64,000 bases of DNA from Cognatiyoonia sp965661665 (GCF_965661665.1 NZ_CBFIEO010000008.1:1-64000), one strand, 5' to 3'. Numbered from the stretch's first letter, positions 33,941-43,545 are shown. Notes: generated from the sequence alone by a model not told the origin. Made by a program: numbers and translations.

Positions 33941-34548
33941 ATGTTGCTTGAAATTTTGCTAAAGTGGCTGGTCCTGGTCCTCCTTCTCGGGACTGGTGTC
34001 ATTTTCACTTTAGCAATTGGTCTTGGCCGTGGGTTCAGGGCGAGCATCGCTGCCGCGTTCGGATGCATGCTTGGAATTATACCTGCCGCCTTTGCTAGCA
34101 TCATTGGATTGGCAGCATTGCTTCATACCAGCGCTTTAGCTTTCCAAGTCATTAAATTTTGGGAGTAGGATATTTATTCTACATGGCTTGGAAAATATTG
34201 AAAGACGACACAGTGATGGAAGTATTTGTGAGCAAAGAATGAGCAGGATACTTTCGGATAACGACTAGCGGCATGTTGCTGAACGTTTTGAACCCAAAGC
34301 TATTGTTATTCTTTCTGGCGTTTCTGCCTCAGTTTATTTCACCAAGCGTAACCAATGCGACAGCCTCCCTTGTGGGGTTGGCGATTGTATTCATGATCAT
34401 GACATTCTGTGTCTTCTTGGTCTTTGGTGCATTCGCGTCATATGCGCGTGACTATGTTATTCGGCGGCCATCGGTCATGAAATGGATCGAACGCCGCTTC
34501 GCCGGAACTTTTGGTTTTCTCGGTGCAAAGTTGGCTGTCTTAAATTGA
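33941..34548 (+). pseudogene. LysE/RhtB-family amino-acid exporter, broken
   Basis: Three readable segments make one LysE protein. The N-terminal segment contains LLGTGVIFTLAIGLGRGFRA and the conserved LAALLHTSALAFQVIKF, then stops at TAG 34166. Reading on in the +1 frame after the TTTTGGG run gives GVGYLFYMAWKILKDD, ending at TGA 34240. The last segment is MLLNVLNPKLLLFFLAFLPQ and two more helices. There is therefore one frameshift and one nonsense codon. The whole coding length matches the family (about 200 residues). Confidence 0.82.
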
Positions 34549-34640
34549 AGTAGGATGTTTGGAATGTTCCGAGCAAATCTCTTTTGTAGACTTGGGCTCG
34601 AAACAAACATTCAATTGTAATTCACTAGACGAAAGTGCCC

Positions 34641-35000
34641 CTATGCATTCGCCTCACGAATCTTATCTGCTGCCTCTTTATTGAAACCCACGCCGTTCTC
34701 ATCCAGCAGCGTGTCGAGTTCGCCGGAGAGGGTCATTTCGGTGACGATGTCGCAGCCGCCGATGAACTCACCTTTTACGTAAAGCTGCGGGATGGTGGGC
34801 CAGTCGGAGAAGTCTTTGACGCCTTGGCGGATGTCGTCGTCCGCCAGCACGTTGATGTCGGCGTACTCAACACCTATGAAGTTCAACACACCTGCCACGC
34901 GGGAGGAAAACCCGCACTGTGGCATGGATTTCGTGCCTTTCATAAAAAGCACCACGTCGTTGTTGGTGATGGTCTCTTTGATTTGGTCTTGAGCGCTCAT
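34641..35000 (-). CDS. grxD: Monothiol glutaredoxin Grx4 type
   Basis: This glutaredoxin has 119 residues. It has the single active Cys C29 in MPQCGFSSR (CGFS type) and the GSH-binding WPTIPQLYVKGEFIGGCDIV. Such proteins ligate a [2Fe-2S] cluster, usually together with BolA, and deliver it to target proteins. It overlaps the small membrane gene by 4 nt, and bolA is two genes upstream on the same strand, as expected for partners. Confidence 0.97.
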   Translation of the reverse strand: MSAQDQIKETITNNDVVLFMKGTKSMPQCGFSSRVAGVLNFIGVEYADINVLADDDIRQGVKDFSDWPTIPQLYVKGEFIGGCDIVTEMTLSGELDTLLDENGVGFNKEAADKIREANA

Positions 35001-35251
35001 TTTGAGGTGTCCGTTCTTTGCTTGGGCACGAAGCTTTTGGCGTAAGCCTGCGGATCGCGCGGTATTTTGTAGGATGTGGAGTGCCCCGAAAAGCCGGAGC
35101 TGTATTCTGCGTGGATCGTATGATCGCCATCACCGGGTTCGGAGCCGCGCACAGGTTTGTTGCCTTCCCGCTGTACGATCAGGATCGCGCGACCGATCAG
35201 AATGGCAAGGATCGCGCCACTAACAAGGAAGATGAAGAAGCCGGAGTTCAT
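34997..35251 (-). CDS. Small single-pass membrane protein between bolA and grxD
   Basis: This protein has 84 residues. One helix near the N-terminus (FFIFLVSGAILAILIGRAIL) is followed by a polar tail with PGDGDHTIHAEYSSGFSGHS and PKDP-like PRDPQAYAKSFVPK. I recognise the arrangement from relatives but not the function. It overlaps grxD and lies 4 nt after bolA, so it belongs to the same operon. Confidence 0.8.
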   Translation of the reverse strand: MNSGFFIFLVSGAILAILIGRAILIVQREGNKPVRGSEPGDGDHTIHAEYSSGFSGHSTSYKIPRDPQAYAKSFVPKQRTDTSK

Positions 35252-35255
35252 CAGA

Positions 35256-35489
35256 TTAGTCCGGTGCCTTGGTGGTCAGGGCGAGGGCGTGGAGTTCGCC
35301 GTTGCTGCCATCCATCTTGCCCTTGAGCGCGGCATAGACGGCGCGTTGCTGTTGCACGCGGTTCTTGCCACGGAAGCTTTCATCGACCACTTGTGCAGCA
35401 AAATGCGCGCCGTCATCGCCCTGCACGGTGATTTGTGCATTCGGGAAGCTCTCTCGGATAAGGTCCTCGATGGTTTGAGCGTCGATCAT
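35256..35489 (-). CDS. BolA-family protein
   Basis: BolA proteins bind an Fe-S cluster in a complex with CGFS glutaredoxins and affect iron and stress responses. This one has 77 residues. It has the DDGAHFAAQVVDESFRGKNR region with the conserved His, and a C-terminal LHALALTTKAPD. It lies in an operon with purL upstream and grxD downstream. Confidence 0.95.
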   Translation of the reverse strand: MIDAQTIEDLIRESFPNAQITVQGDDGAHFAAQVVDESFRGKNRVQQQRAVYAALKGKMDGSNGELHALALTTKAPD

Positions 35490-35553
35490 GTGCCGTCCTT
35501 TGTTGGTTCACCTTGTAATTTATGAACTGCTAGCAAGTTGACAAGAGGTTTGA

Positions 35554-37713
35554 TCAGGCAACCGCCTTGGCAAAGCTGGTGCGATAGACCTCTGAAAGCT
35601 CCGCCAGATCGGCGCTGTGGCTGCCGAAGGTGACTTGATCGCCACCGACGCGGCCCACCATCGCAATCGGCACACGGTCGCGGCCTGCGCACAGCATCAG
35701 GTCTTCGGCTTGGTCGAAATTGCAGGCAATCAGGTAGCGCGCTTGGTCTTCGCCGAAGAGCGTTGGCGTATCGTCCATATCGAGTGTGATGCCGACGCCT
35801 GCGGCCTCTGCCAGTTCGAACGCGGCCAAAGCCAGCCCGCCGTCAGAGAGGTCAATACAGGCACGGATCATCGTGTGGTTGGCGCGGATGAAGTCACCAT
35901 TGCGCCGCTCAGCGGCCAGATCGACGGTCGGCGCGTCTCCTTCGGCTTTGCCGTAGACTTCGGCGAGGAGGGCGGATTGACCAAGGTGTCCAGTGGTGTA
36001 GCCAATGACGAGGAGGACATGCCCCTCCCGAATATCATCAGCAATCATGTGTTCGGCGGTAGCGATGAGGCCCACAGCACCGATGGTGGGCGTGGGCAGG
36101 ATCGCTTGACCGTCCGTTTCATTGTAGAGAGAGACGTTGCCCGACACGATGGGCATATCGAGCGCCGCAACCGCTTCACCGATGCCTTGGATCGCGCCAA
36201 CGAACTGGCCCATGATTTCCGGTTTTTCGGGGTTTCCGAAGTTCAAGTTGTCGGTTGTGGCAAGAGGTGTCGCGCCAACGGCTGTGAGGTTGCGGTAGGC
36301 TTCCGCCACGGCCTGTTTCCCGCCTTCGATGGGGTTGGCTTTGACATAGCGCGGGGTCACGTCGCTGGTGAAGGCGAGCGATTTTTCCGTCCCATGCACA
36401 CGCACGACGCCGCCGCCTTTGCCGGGCGGCACGGCTGTGTCGCCCATAACCTGTTGGTCGTACTGCTGATACACCCACTGTTTGCCCGCATAGTTCGGGC
36501 TGCTGATCAGGGCTTTCAGGCCGTCGATGGGGTTCACGCCAGTGATCTCACCTAAGGGTTCCGCGGCTGGGGTGGCAACCCAAGGGCGGTCGTATTCCGG
36601 CGCGGTGGAGGACAGCTTGGAGAGTGGCAGGTCTGCCTTCACTTCCCCGTTGTGCATGATGAGGAAGCGATCTTCTGGCAGGGTTTCCCCAACTATTGCA
36701 AAATCGAGGTCCCATTTCTCAAACACAGCGCGCGCTTCGGCTTCAAGCTCTGGCTTCAGGACCATAAGCATCCGCTCTTGGCTTTCGGACAGCATCATTT
36801 CGTACGCGGTCATGTTCTCTTCCCGCTGGGGGACGTTTTCGAGGTCAAGGCGCACGCCAAGGCCGCCTTTATCACCCATCTCCACGGCGGAGCAGGTGAG
36901 GCCAGCGGCCCCCATGTCTTGGATGGAGATCACAGCACCCGTCGCCATCAGTTCCAGCGTGGCTTCCATCAGGCGCTTTTCGGTGAAGGGGTCGCCCACC
37001 TGGACGGTTGGGCGTTTTTCCTCAATCGTGTCGTCAAACTCAGCCGAGGCCATCGTCGCCCCGCCAACACCGTCACGGCCGGTTTTCGCGCCGAGGTAGA
37101 CGACAGGCATGCCCACACCTGATGCTGCGGAGTAGAAAATCTTGTCCGCATCGGCGAGACCAGCCGCGAAAGCGTTCACCAGGCAGTTGCCATTGTAAGC
37201 TGGATCAAAGCGCACTTCGCCGCCAACGGTGGGAACCCCAAAGCAGTTGCCGTAGCCGCCGACGCCGGCGACGACGCCGTTCACAAGCTGGCGAGTTTTT
37301 GGGTGATCCGGTTCGCCGAACGACAGGGCGTTCATCGCCGCAATCGGGCGGGCCCCCATGGTGAAGACATCGCGAAGGATGCCGCCGACACCCGTTGCCG
37401 CACCTTGATAAGGTTCAATGTAGCTGGGGTGGTTGTGGCTCTCCATTTTGAAGATGACGGCTTGGCCGTCGCCAATGTCCACGACGCCTGCATTCTCACC
37501 CGGTCCACAAATCACCTGAGGGCCTTCTGTTGGCAGGGTGCGGAGCCATTTTTTGGAGGATTTGTAGGAACAGTGTTCGTTCCACATGGCCGAGAAGATC
37601 CCCATCTCGGTGAAATTCGGCTTACGGCCCAAAATTTTCAGAACTTCCTGCCATTCGTCGGGGCTGAACCCATGTGCGGCGATGACATCTTTGGTGAGTC
37701 CTGGCTCTGACAT
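35554..37713 (-). CDS. purL: Phosphoribosylformylglycinamidine synthase subunit PurL
   Basis: This is the ATP-dependent amidating subunit of FGAM synthase in purine synthesis. It has 719 residues, the short type that needs separate PurS and PurQ, both of which are encoded at 61.5-62.4 kb. Motifs are WNEHCSYKSSKKWL and KMESHNHPSYIEPYQGAATG at the N-terminus, QDMGAAGLTCSAVEMGDKGG, and the C-terminal DLSDGGLALAAFELAEAAG. It is first in a run with bolA, a small membrane protein and grxD. Confidence 0.98.
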   Translation of the reverse strand: MSEPGLTKDVIAAHGFSPDEWQEVLKILGRKPNFTEMGIFSAMWNEHCSYKSSKKWLRTLPTEGPQVICGPGENAGVVDIGDGQAVIFKMESHNHPSYIEPYQGAATGVGGILRDVFTMGARPIAAMNALSFGEPDHPKTRQLVNGVVAGVGGYGNCFGVPTVGGEVRFDPAYNGNCLVNAFAAGLADADKIFYSAASGVGMPVVYLGAKTGRDGVGGATMASAEFDDTIEEKRPTVQVGDPFTEKRLMEATLELMATGAVISIQDMGAAGLTCSAVEMGDKGGLGVRLDLENVPQREENMTAYEMMLSESQERMLMVLKPELEAEARAVFEKWDLDFAIVGETLPEDRFLIMHNGEVKADLPLSKLSSTAPEYDRPWVATPAAEPLGEITGVNPIDGLKALISSPNYAGKQWVYQQYDQQVMGDTAVPPGKGGGVVRVHGTEKSLAFTSDVTPRYVKANPIEGGKQAVAEAYRNLTAVGATPLATTDNLNFGNPEKPEIMGQFVGAIQGIGEAVAALDMPIVSGNVSLYNETDGQAILPTPTIGAVGLIATAEHMIADDIREGHVLLVIGYTTGHLGQSALLAEVYGKAEGDAPTVDLAAERRNGDFIRANHTMIRACIDLSDGGLALAAFELAEAAGVGITLDMDDTPTLFGEDQARYLIACNFDQAEDLMLCAGRDRVPIAMVGRVGGDQVTFGSHSADLAELSEVYRTSFAKAVA

Positions 37714-37819
37714 ACTCTTCCCCTAGCAGCAGTTGCGGGCCTTTTAGGGCAGAGGGTCAAAAAGGGAAAGGCTGGATGTGTCGGCAAGGCTTTTCGCCTA
37801 CTTTATAGGCCGTTCGGCC

Positions 37820-37846
37820 AAAAAAAAGCCGGGCTTGAAGCCCGGC
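37820..37846 (-). terminator. Hairpin with U-run, likely terminator of minus-strand transcript
   Basis: GCCGGGCTT-G-AAGCCCGGC, with a 9-bp potential stem, is followed on the minus strand by eight T. It could end transcription coming from the LysR gene before purL begins. A smaller GGCC hairpin (GGCCGTTCGGCC, 37809-37820) lies just beyond it. Confidence 0.75.
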
Positions 37847-37960
37847 AAGTCCAACAGGGAGGTAAAAACGATCAGCGCGGAGCGTCATCGCCTTCGAGCA
37901 TGCATTTAGGGCTGCTTTTCTAACCCATCAAGGAAAAAGCCGTACGATTCTTGCAAGGCC

Positions 37961-37981
37961 GATATGCGCGCTGCGCATATC
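37961..37981. repeat. 21-nt perfect inverted repeat with 3-nt centre
   Basis: GATATGCGC-GCT-GCGCATATC has perfect 9-bp arms. No T-run follows on either strand, so it is not a clear terminator. It could be an operator or the root of a small RNA hairpin. Confidence 0.6.
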
Positions 37982-38115
37982 ACTCAGTAAGTCTTTGAAA
38001 GATTAGAAAAGTCTCAATTATTGGCGTCTGAGGTATGATGCTAAATTGCCATATTAAAACTAACGGTGAATTCGTGATGGAACGTTTTTTGATCCAGCAA
38101 ACCTATTGGCGGGGC

Positions 38116-39033
38116 CTAGCTGCATAAGTCGTCCTTAGCAAGCTCACGCATTTTTCGGCGATGCGAAATGATCTCGTCCTGAACAAAGTCTCTGAAGGCC
38201 GCGATCCGTTTGGATTGGCGCAGCTCTTCTGGGTAGGCCAAGAACACGGGAACTTCGCCTGACTCGAGTTCCGGCAGCACACGGACAAGGTTTGGGAAAT
38301 CCTCAGTCACGTAGTCAGGCAATACACCGACGCCCAAGCCGTTCAACACACCCTGCAACACGCCGAAGTAGTTGTTGACGGTGAAGAGGCTAGGCACGTC
38401 ATAGCTGAACAGGTGTTGTACGAGCGTCGCGCCAGCGGCAACTTGTGCAGAACTCAGGCTCTGGCAAATCAGACGGTGGCGGGAAATATCGGTGAGGGAC
38501 TCGATCCCGCCACTCTTCTCCAGATACTCCGGCGTCGCATAGAGCCGCATGCGAACGGACATCAACCGCTTGCGGATCAAATCAGCCTGCGACGGTTCCT
38601 TCATCCGAATGGCAACGTCGGCTTCTCGCATCGGCAGGTCGAGCACTCGCTCTTCCAGCATCAAGTCGATCTTGAGATCGGGATACTGCTTATAGAGTTG
38701 CGGAAGGCGGGGAGCGAGCCAAAGCGTGCCGAACCCGATGGTCGTTGTGACGCGCAGTTCGCCGAACACTTCTTCCTCGCTGTCGCGGATGCGAGCGGAC
38801 GCTGCCTCCAGACGTTTGTTCATCGATTTGGTCGCATCAAACAGCAATTCACCTTGTTCGGTAAGGATCAGGCCACGGGCATGGCGGTGAAAGAGCGTGG
38901 CGTTGAGTGCCTCTTCCAAAGCGCGGATTTGGCGGCTGACCGCAGATTGCGAGAGGTGCAGAGTGTCCCCAGCGTGGGTAAGCGAACCTGCGTCGGCCAC
39001 GGCGTGGAATATTCTGAGTTTGTCCCAATCCAT
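38116..39033 (-). CDS. LysR-family transcriptional regulator
   Basis: This regulator has 305 residues. The DNA-binding domain is at residues 1-60 (DKLRIFHAVADAGSLTHAGD, LSQSAVSRQIRALEEAL), then an effector domain starts at GELRVTTTIGFGTLWLAPRL. The target genes are not evident: a 218-nt gap separates it from an acyltransferase pseudogene on the other strand. It is preceded by no obvious partner. Confidence 0.93.
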   Translation of the reverse strand: MDWDKLRIFHAVADAGSLTHAGDTLHLSQSAVSRQIRALEEALNATLFHRHARGLILTEQGELLFDATKSMNKRLEAASARIRDSEEEVFGELRVTTTIGFGTLWLAPRLPQLYKQYPDLKIDLMLEERVLDLPMREADVAIRMKEPSQADLIRKRLMSVRMRLYATPEYLEKSGGIESLTDISRHRLICQSLSSAQVAAGATLVQHLFSYDVPSLFTVNNYFGVLQGVLNGLGVGVLPDYVTEDFPNLVRVLPELESGEVPVFLAYPEELRQSKRIAAFRDFVQDEIISHRRKMRELAKDDLCS

Positions 39034-39251
39034 CTTAACCTCTTCAAGTGCCGCGAATACGATGCTGCGCGTTCAATCCGTCACTTTTATCATGGCGGTT
39101 TGCAAAGGCGAGCGTTTCTTTTGCCACGTGTTGGGGCTTCTTGGCTGCGTCGAAACAAACGTTGTTGAAATCTGATCCATTTGACCGCACGCGTCACATG
39201 AAGTTCATATTTAGCATCTAATCAGTCGCTTTAGTTTGGTGGCACAGCACA

Positions 39252-40149
39252 ATGTCAAAGCACGAACGTCAGATTGCCCGCGATATTTCTTATGCGAACT
39301 CGGCCAAGGGTCGGAGCGGGCGCGCTCATCCGAGTGATGGAGAATGCCGCAGGACCTATTGGCCTCATTCGAAGGGCAAAAAGCTACGCGGTGGATGTGG
39401 TCAATGGTGCAGACTTTTGAGAAGTCATGGCAGAGCGGTAAGGGTTGTCGCTCGACATCGTGGGTGGATCGCTGGAAAGCATTCCGAAAGACGACCCACT
39501 CATAACGGTTGCCAATCATCCCTATTGTATTCTGGATGGCCTGATGCTGTCGCAGCGCCGCGATGGGGAGTTCAAGGTGCTTGCCCACCGTGTGTTTCGC
39601 AATGCGCCTGATTTGGAAAAGGTCATCCTACCGATTTCCTTTGATGAGGCAAAAGAAGCAGCCAAACATAACCTCGCGACACGTTCAGAGGCGCTCAACT
39701 ACCTTAAAGGCGGCGGGGCGATTGGCGTGTTTCCCGGTGGAATGGTCTCCACCTCTGCCGAGGCGTTTTCAAAGCCGCTTGACCTGGCGTGGCGCAATTT
39801 CACCGGAAAGATAGTAGCGCGGTCAGATGCGACTGTCGTGCCGGTCTTCTTTGACGGCTCCAACAGCAGGTTGTTCCAGATCGACAGCCATTTGCATTAC
39901 ACGCTGCGGATGGGGCTGATGGCGCGAGAATTCAAAGCACGGATAAATTCACTAATGCGCGTCGTGATTGGGGAGCCAATCCCAGCGGAAGACTTGGCGA
40001 ACGCCAAAGGCGATCCAACGCAATGCATGGATTTCTTGCGCAAAGCCACGTATGTCTTTTCCCCTAGGCCGATCGACGTGAATGAATGCGGCCATGATTT
40101 TGAGGCCAAGTACAAAGGGCGGGCAAAGAATGGCAGTCGGAATATTTGA
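39252..40149 (+). pseudogene. Lysophospholipid acyltransferase-like protein, broken
   Basis: The start MSKHERQIARDISYANSAKG is readable. The frame then slips near 39315 and continues ALIRVMENAAGPIGLIRRAK. A TGA at 39418 stands in the position of a Trp (before EVMAER), and a TAA at 39439 stands where relatives have Tyr. From GLSLDIVGGSLESIP the frame is intact to the stop. The acyltransferase block ANHPYCILDG and the substrate motif IGVFPGGMVST are preserved. Restart at a TTG at 39445 might yield an N-truncated protein. The end overlaps murI by 20 nt. Confidence 0.82.
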
Positions 40150-40942
40150 TAGTGGCTTGGGCGGGCTGACCGTTTGGTCGGCAGTGCATGACAAACTGCC
40201 TGATCTGCCGCTGGTGTATTTTGCCGATAGTGCACACGCGCCATACGGGGTGCGGGATGCCGATGACATCTATGACCTGACCACAAAATCCGTTGGCCGT
40301 ATGTTTGATGAGGGCTGCGATCTGGTGATTTTGGCCTGTAATACGGCCTCAGCTGCCGCTTTGCGGCGGATGCAGGAAAAGTGGGTGCCAAAGGACAAGC
40401 GCGTCTTAGGCGTGTTTGTGCCCTTGATCGAAGCGCTGACAGAACGGCAGTGGGGCGACAACTCCCCACCGCGCGAGGTGGACGTGAAACATGTGGCGCT
40501 CTTTGCGACGCCGGCAACCGTGGCTAGCCGCGCCTTCCAGCGTGAGCTGGCGTTCCGAGCGATTGGTGTTGATGTTGAGGCACAGGCCTGTGGCGGTGTC
40601 GTGGACGCCATTGAGGACGGCGACATGATTTTGGCGGAGGCGCTGGTGCGCAGCCATGTGGACGCCCTGAAACGTAAAATGCCGAACCCCGGTGCGGCAA
40701 TCCTTGGCTGCACCCATTATCCGCTGATGCATGAGACCTTTCAGGACGCGCTGTGCGCAGATGTGAAAGTGTTCAGCCAAGCTAATCTGGTTGGCGACAG
40801 CTTGTCCGATTATTTAGATCGGCGGCCCGAATTTGTGGGCTCTGGCACAGAAAGCAAGTTTCTGACGACAGGCGATCCCAAACGGGTATCCGACCGCGCA
40901 ACCCAATTTTTGCGACGAAAGATCACGTTTGCTGCCGCCTGA
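40130..40942 (+). CDS. murI: Glutamate racemase
   Basis: This enzyme makes D-glutamate for peptidoglycan. It has 270 residues. The two catalytic Cys residues are C70 (VILACNTASA) and C194 (ILGCTHYPLM). The N-terminus GIFDSGLGGLTV and the YFADSAHAPYG block are classical. The start is the ATG at 40130, which lies within the end of the acyltransferase pseudogene. Confidence 0.97.
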   Translation: MAVGIFDSGLGGLTVWSAVHDKLPDLPLVYFADSAHAPYGVRDADDIYDLTTKSVGRMFDEGCDLVILACNTASAAALRRMQEKWVPKDKRVLGVFVPLIEALTERQWGDNSPPREVDVKHVALFATPATVASRAFQRELAFRAIGVDVEAQACGGVVDAIEDGDMILAEALVRSHVDALKRKMPNPGAAILGCTHYPLMHETFQDALCADVKVFSQANLVGDSLSDYLDRRPEFVGSGTESKFLTTGDPKRVSDRATQFLRRKITFAAA

Positions 40943-40994
40943 TTTGGCAGATCTCGTTCTTTTTTCTAAATAACCCTGCAAGAAGGGAATCATC

Positions 40995-42023
40995 ATGACT
41001 TATAATGTCGCCATTCTTGGCGCCTCCGGCTACACCGGAGCAGAATTGGTTCGGATCATTGCGACGCATTCGTCGCTGAACATCGTTGGGCTGTCTGGCA
41101 ACTCGAAAGCTGGGCAATCCATGGCGCAGGTGTTTCCGCATTTGCGTCATCTCGACCTGCCGGTGCTCACCACAATTGAAGACATGACATTTGACGGTGT
41201 CGATTTGGTGTTCTGTGCCTTGCCCCATGCGACGTCGCAGCGTGTGATTTCCGAACTGCCGGCGCATGTGAAGATTGTGGACCTGTCCGCTGATTTCAGA
41301 CTGCGCGATCCTGAGGCTTATGAGGCTTGGTACGGGCAGCCCCATGCCGCGACAGAGCTGCAAGAGAGCGCTGTCTATGGCTTGACGGAATTCTACCGGG
41401 ACGAGATTGCCAAGGCACGGCTGGTCGCGGGGACGGGGTGCAATGCGGCGACAGGGCAGTATATCTTACGCCCCTTGATCGCCGCGGGTGTGATCGGGTT
41501 GGACGATATTATTCTGGACTTGAAGGCGGCTGTCTCCGGCGCTGGGCGGTCTTTGAAAGAAAACCTGCTCCACGCGGAACTGTCAGAAGGGTATTCAGCC
41601 TATGCCGTTGGTGGCACGCACAGGCATCTCGGTGAGTTTGATCAGGAGTTTTCTGCGATTGCTGGGCGGCCGGTGCAAATCCAATTTACGCCGCATCTGA
41701 TGCCCGCTAACCGCGGGATTTTGGCGACAGCTTATGTCAGTGGTGACGCGGCGACCATTCACCAAACGTTGACGGCAGCTTATGACGCGGAACCCTTCAT
41801 CGATGTGCTCCCAAAAGGTGAATATCCCAGCGTAAAGCAAGTTAGGGCCAGCAATTTTTGCCATATCGGTGTGGTCGCGGACCGGATTGAAAGCCGCGCG
41901 ATTGTGATTGGCGTGCTTGACAATCTGACCAAGGGGTCGTCGGGTCAGGCGATCCAAAACGCGAACCTGATGTTGGGTTTGCCCGAGACGGAGGGGCTGA
42001 TGATGGCTCCGGTATATCCATGA
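40995..42023 (+). CDS. argC: N-acetyl-gamma-glutamyl-phosphate reductase
   Basis: This enzyme carries out the third step of arginine synthesis, the NADPH reduction of acetylglutamyl phosphate. It has 342 residues. The dinucleotide site is ILGASGYTGAELVR, and the catalytic C149 lies in VAGTGCNAATGQ. The protein ends with KGSSGQAIQNANLMLGLPE. AAGGGAA lies before the ATG. The stop overlaps ccmE by 4 nt. Confidence 0.97.
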   Translation: MTYNVAILGASGYTGAELVRIIATHSSLNIVGLSGNSKAGQSMAQVFPHLRHLDLPVLTTIEDMTFDGVDLVFCALPHATSQRVISELPAHVKIVDLSADFRLRDPEAYEAWYGQPHAATELQESAVYGLTEFYRDEIAKARLVAGTGCNAATGQYILRPLIAAGVIGLDDIILDLKAAVSGAGRSLKENLLHAELSEGYSAYAVGGTHRHLGEFDQEFSAIAGRPVQIQFTPHLMPANRGILATAYVSGDAATIHQTLTAAYDAEPFIDVLPKGEYPSVKQVRASNFCHIGVVADRIESRAIVIGVLDNLTKGSSGQAIQNANLMLGLPETEGLMMAPVYP

Positions 42024-42463
42024 AAACGCTCAAGAAACGCCGCCGCATCCAAGTGATTGTCATGGCCTTTGTAGCCTTGGGGCTGTCTGTTGGCTTGATG
42101 GGCTATGCGTTCCGCGATGGTATCAACTTCTTCTATTCGCCCACGCAAGTGGTTGACAATCCGCCAGAGGCGACGGAGGTGTTCCGTATTGGCGGGCTTG
42201 TGGAAGAGGGCTCCGTCGTCAAAGATGGGACCACCGTTGCCTTCCGTGTGACAGACGGTGTGCAAAGCGTGCCTGTTGTCTACGACGGTATTTTGCCGGA
42301 CCTCTTTGAAGAGAATCAGGGCATGGTTGGGCAGGGGCGTTACATAAACGGCATCTTTGAAGCATTTGAAATACTAGCGAAACATGATGAAGAGTACATT
42401 CCGAAAGAGGTGCTCGACGTTTTGAAGGAAAACGGCACCTACGTCGCACCGGACGCATCGTAG
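42020..42463 (+). CDS. ccmE: Cytochrome c maturation heme chaperone CcmE
   Basis: CcmE holds heme covalently on the periplasmic side and passes it to CcmF/H. It has 147 residues. One N-terminal helix (VIVMAFVALGLSVGLMGYAF) is followed by an OB-fold domain. The heme-binding His is H122 in LAKHDEEYIP, which also has the conserved Tyr. It is coupled to argC. The rest of the ccm set resumes at ccmF after three phage-like genes. Confidence 0.96.
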   Translation: MKTLKKRRRIQVIVMAFVALGLSVGLMGYAFRDGINFFYSPTQVVDNPPEATEVFRIGGLVEEGSVVKDGTTVAFRVTDGVQSVPVVYDGILPDLFEENQGMVGQGRYINGIFEAFEILAKHDEEYIPKEVLDVLKENGTYVAPDAS

Positions 42464-42521
42464 TCAGCTCATTAAACAATTGTTCTGAGGGGTTGGTCCA
42501 TTCCTTTGGTGGAGTTGGACC

Positions 42522-43132
42522 ATGCAAGACGTGCGCGTGATCGCGGAAGACGTCGTACGCCGGGAAGGCGGATACGTGAATAATCCCGACGATCCGGGCG
42601 GGGCAACCAATCATGGCGTGACCATTCACACGATGCGGCGGTTAGGGCTTGATCAGGACGGGGATGGCAGCGTGACTTCTGCTGACGTGCGGATCCTGCC
42701 GCGCGAAGAGGCGACCGACATCTTTGTCGACCACTACTTTCACGGGCCAAGTATTGCGGCCTTGCCGGAAGTGTTACATGCCTCTGTTTTTGACATGTAC
42801 GTCAATGTGGAGAGCAATACCGTGAAAATTTTGTAGCGTTTTTTCAATCAGATGCGGATCGATATGACAGCTGATGAGGTGATCGGTCCACTGACTATCG
42901 CTGCGGCAAAGCAAGCCATCGGCGCGGCGCCAGCGTATTTGGCTGACGCTTACGGGATCGCGCGGCGCAACTACTACTACGCTCTCGCAGATCGGCGCCC
43001 CGCGTCCCGCAAATACGCGCGGCGGTGCGATGGCGGCAAGGGGGATGGATCACGCGGGCGGAGGAGGTCATCGCGCCAAAATACCATCTGACGGACGCAC
43101 AACATAGGGAACGGGTGGCGAAATGGGTTTGA
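42522..43132 (+). pseudogene. GTA/phage-type N-acetylmuramidase (endolysin), broken
   Basis: This is a GH108-type lysozyme as found in gene transfer agent lysis cassettes. It has the catalytic Glu in VVRREGGYVNNPDDPGG, then GGATNHGVTIHTMRRL and VFDMYVN. A TAG at 42834 follows VESNTVKIL, where relatives continue with Gln. The same frame then continues RFFNQMRIDMTADEVIGPLT and ends GIARRNYYYALADRRPASRK. A 1-nt loss in the G-run near 43040 shifts the frame; read in the next frame it ends WITRAEEVIAPKYHL and AKWV. The end overlaps the holin start. Confidence 0.85.
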
Positions 43133-43545
43133 TTGGGTATTTGATGTCTTTGCTTTCAGGGACGGGCGGAACACCGTAGCTAAAACAGCGGAGGTTTTCC
43201 GCGTGAACGCCGAACGCGCGGACGCCCGTACAACCGGGTTGACCGAAGTGACGTTGAAGCAATTCGCAGCAGAATTTGCACATCAGCGCCGCGGTCTATT
43301 TGACCGGTTCGTGGGCGGGTTGAACCGTTTGCCGCGTCCTATGCTGGCGTTTGGCACAATTGCGCTCTTTGTTGCGGCGATGTATGACCCAGATGGCTTT
43401 GCGGATCGGACGTCTAGCGTCGTTTTGGTTCCTAAGCCGCTTTGGTGGCTGATTGGCGCGATTGTCAGCTTCTATTTTTGATGCGCGGCATCAGGCCGAA
43501 GGACAGGAATTTCAACGCCCTATCGTGCAAACTTTTGCCGTTTAG
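43123..43545 (+). pseudogene. GTA-type holin, broken
   Basis: The start is MGLIGYLMSLLSGTGG. The frame slips at the CGG-rich run near 43170 to RNTVAKTAEVFRVNAERADA. The body is intact, with FDRFVGGLNRLPRPMLAFGT, a first hydrophobic helix LAFGTIALFVAAM and a second one in LWWLIGAIVSFYF. A second slip in the T-run near 43476 puts a TGA after SFYF; the other frame gives DARHQAEGQEFQRP and a TAG at 43543. It matches the holin that accompanies the muramidase in Rhodobacter GTA systems. Confidence 0.83.

Larger units (their letters stand above)
37714..38115. other. 402-nt gap between purL and the LysR gene
   Basis: This gap has a terminator hairpin (37820-37846), a 21-nt palindrome (37961-37981) and, on the minus strand, a short frame ending MLEGDDAPR and a TGA at about 37872. 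The region next to purL must contain its promoter. I see no full gene. Confidence 0.5.

Noticed and set aside
35617..36555. Plus-strand open frame opposite purL
   Set aside because: PurL motifs are complete on the minus strand. The plus frame has a composition typical of an antisense shadow.
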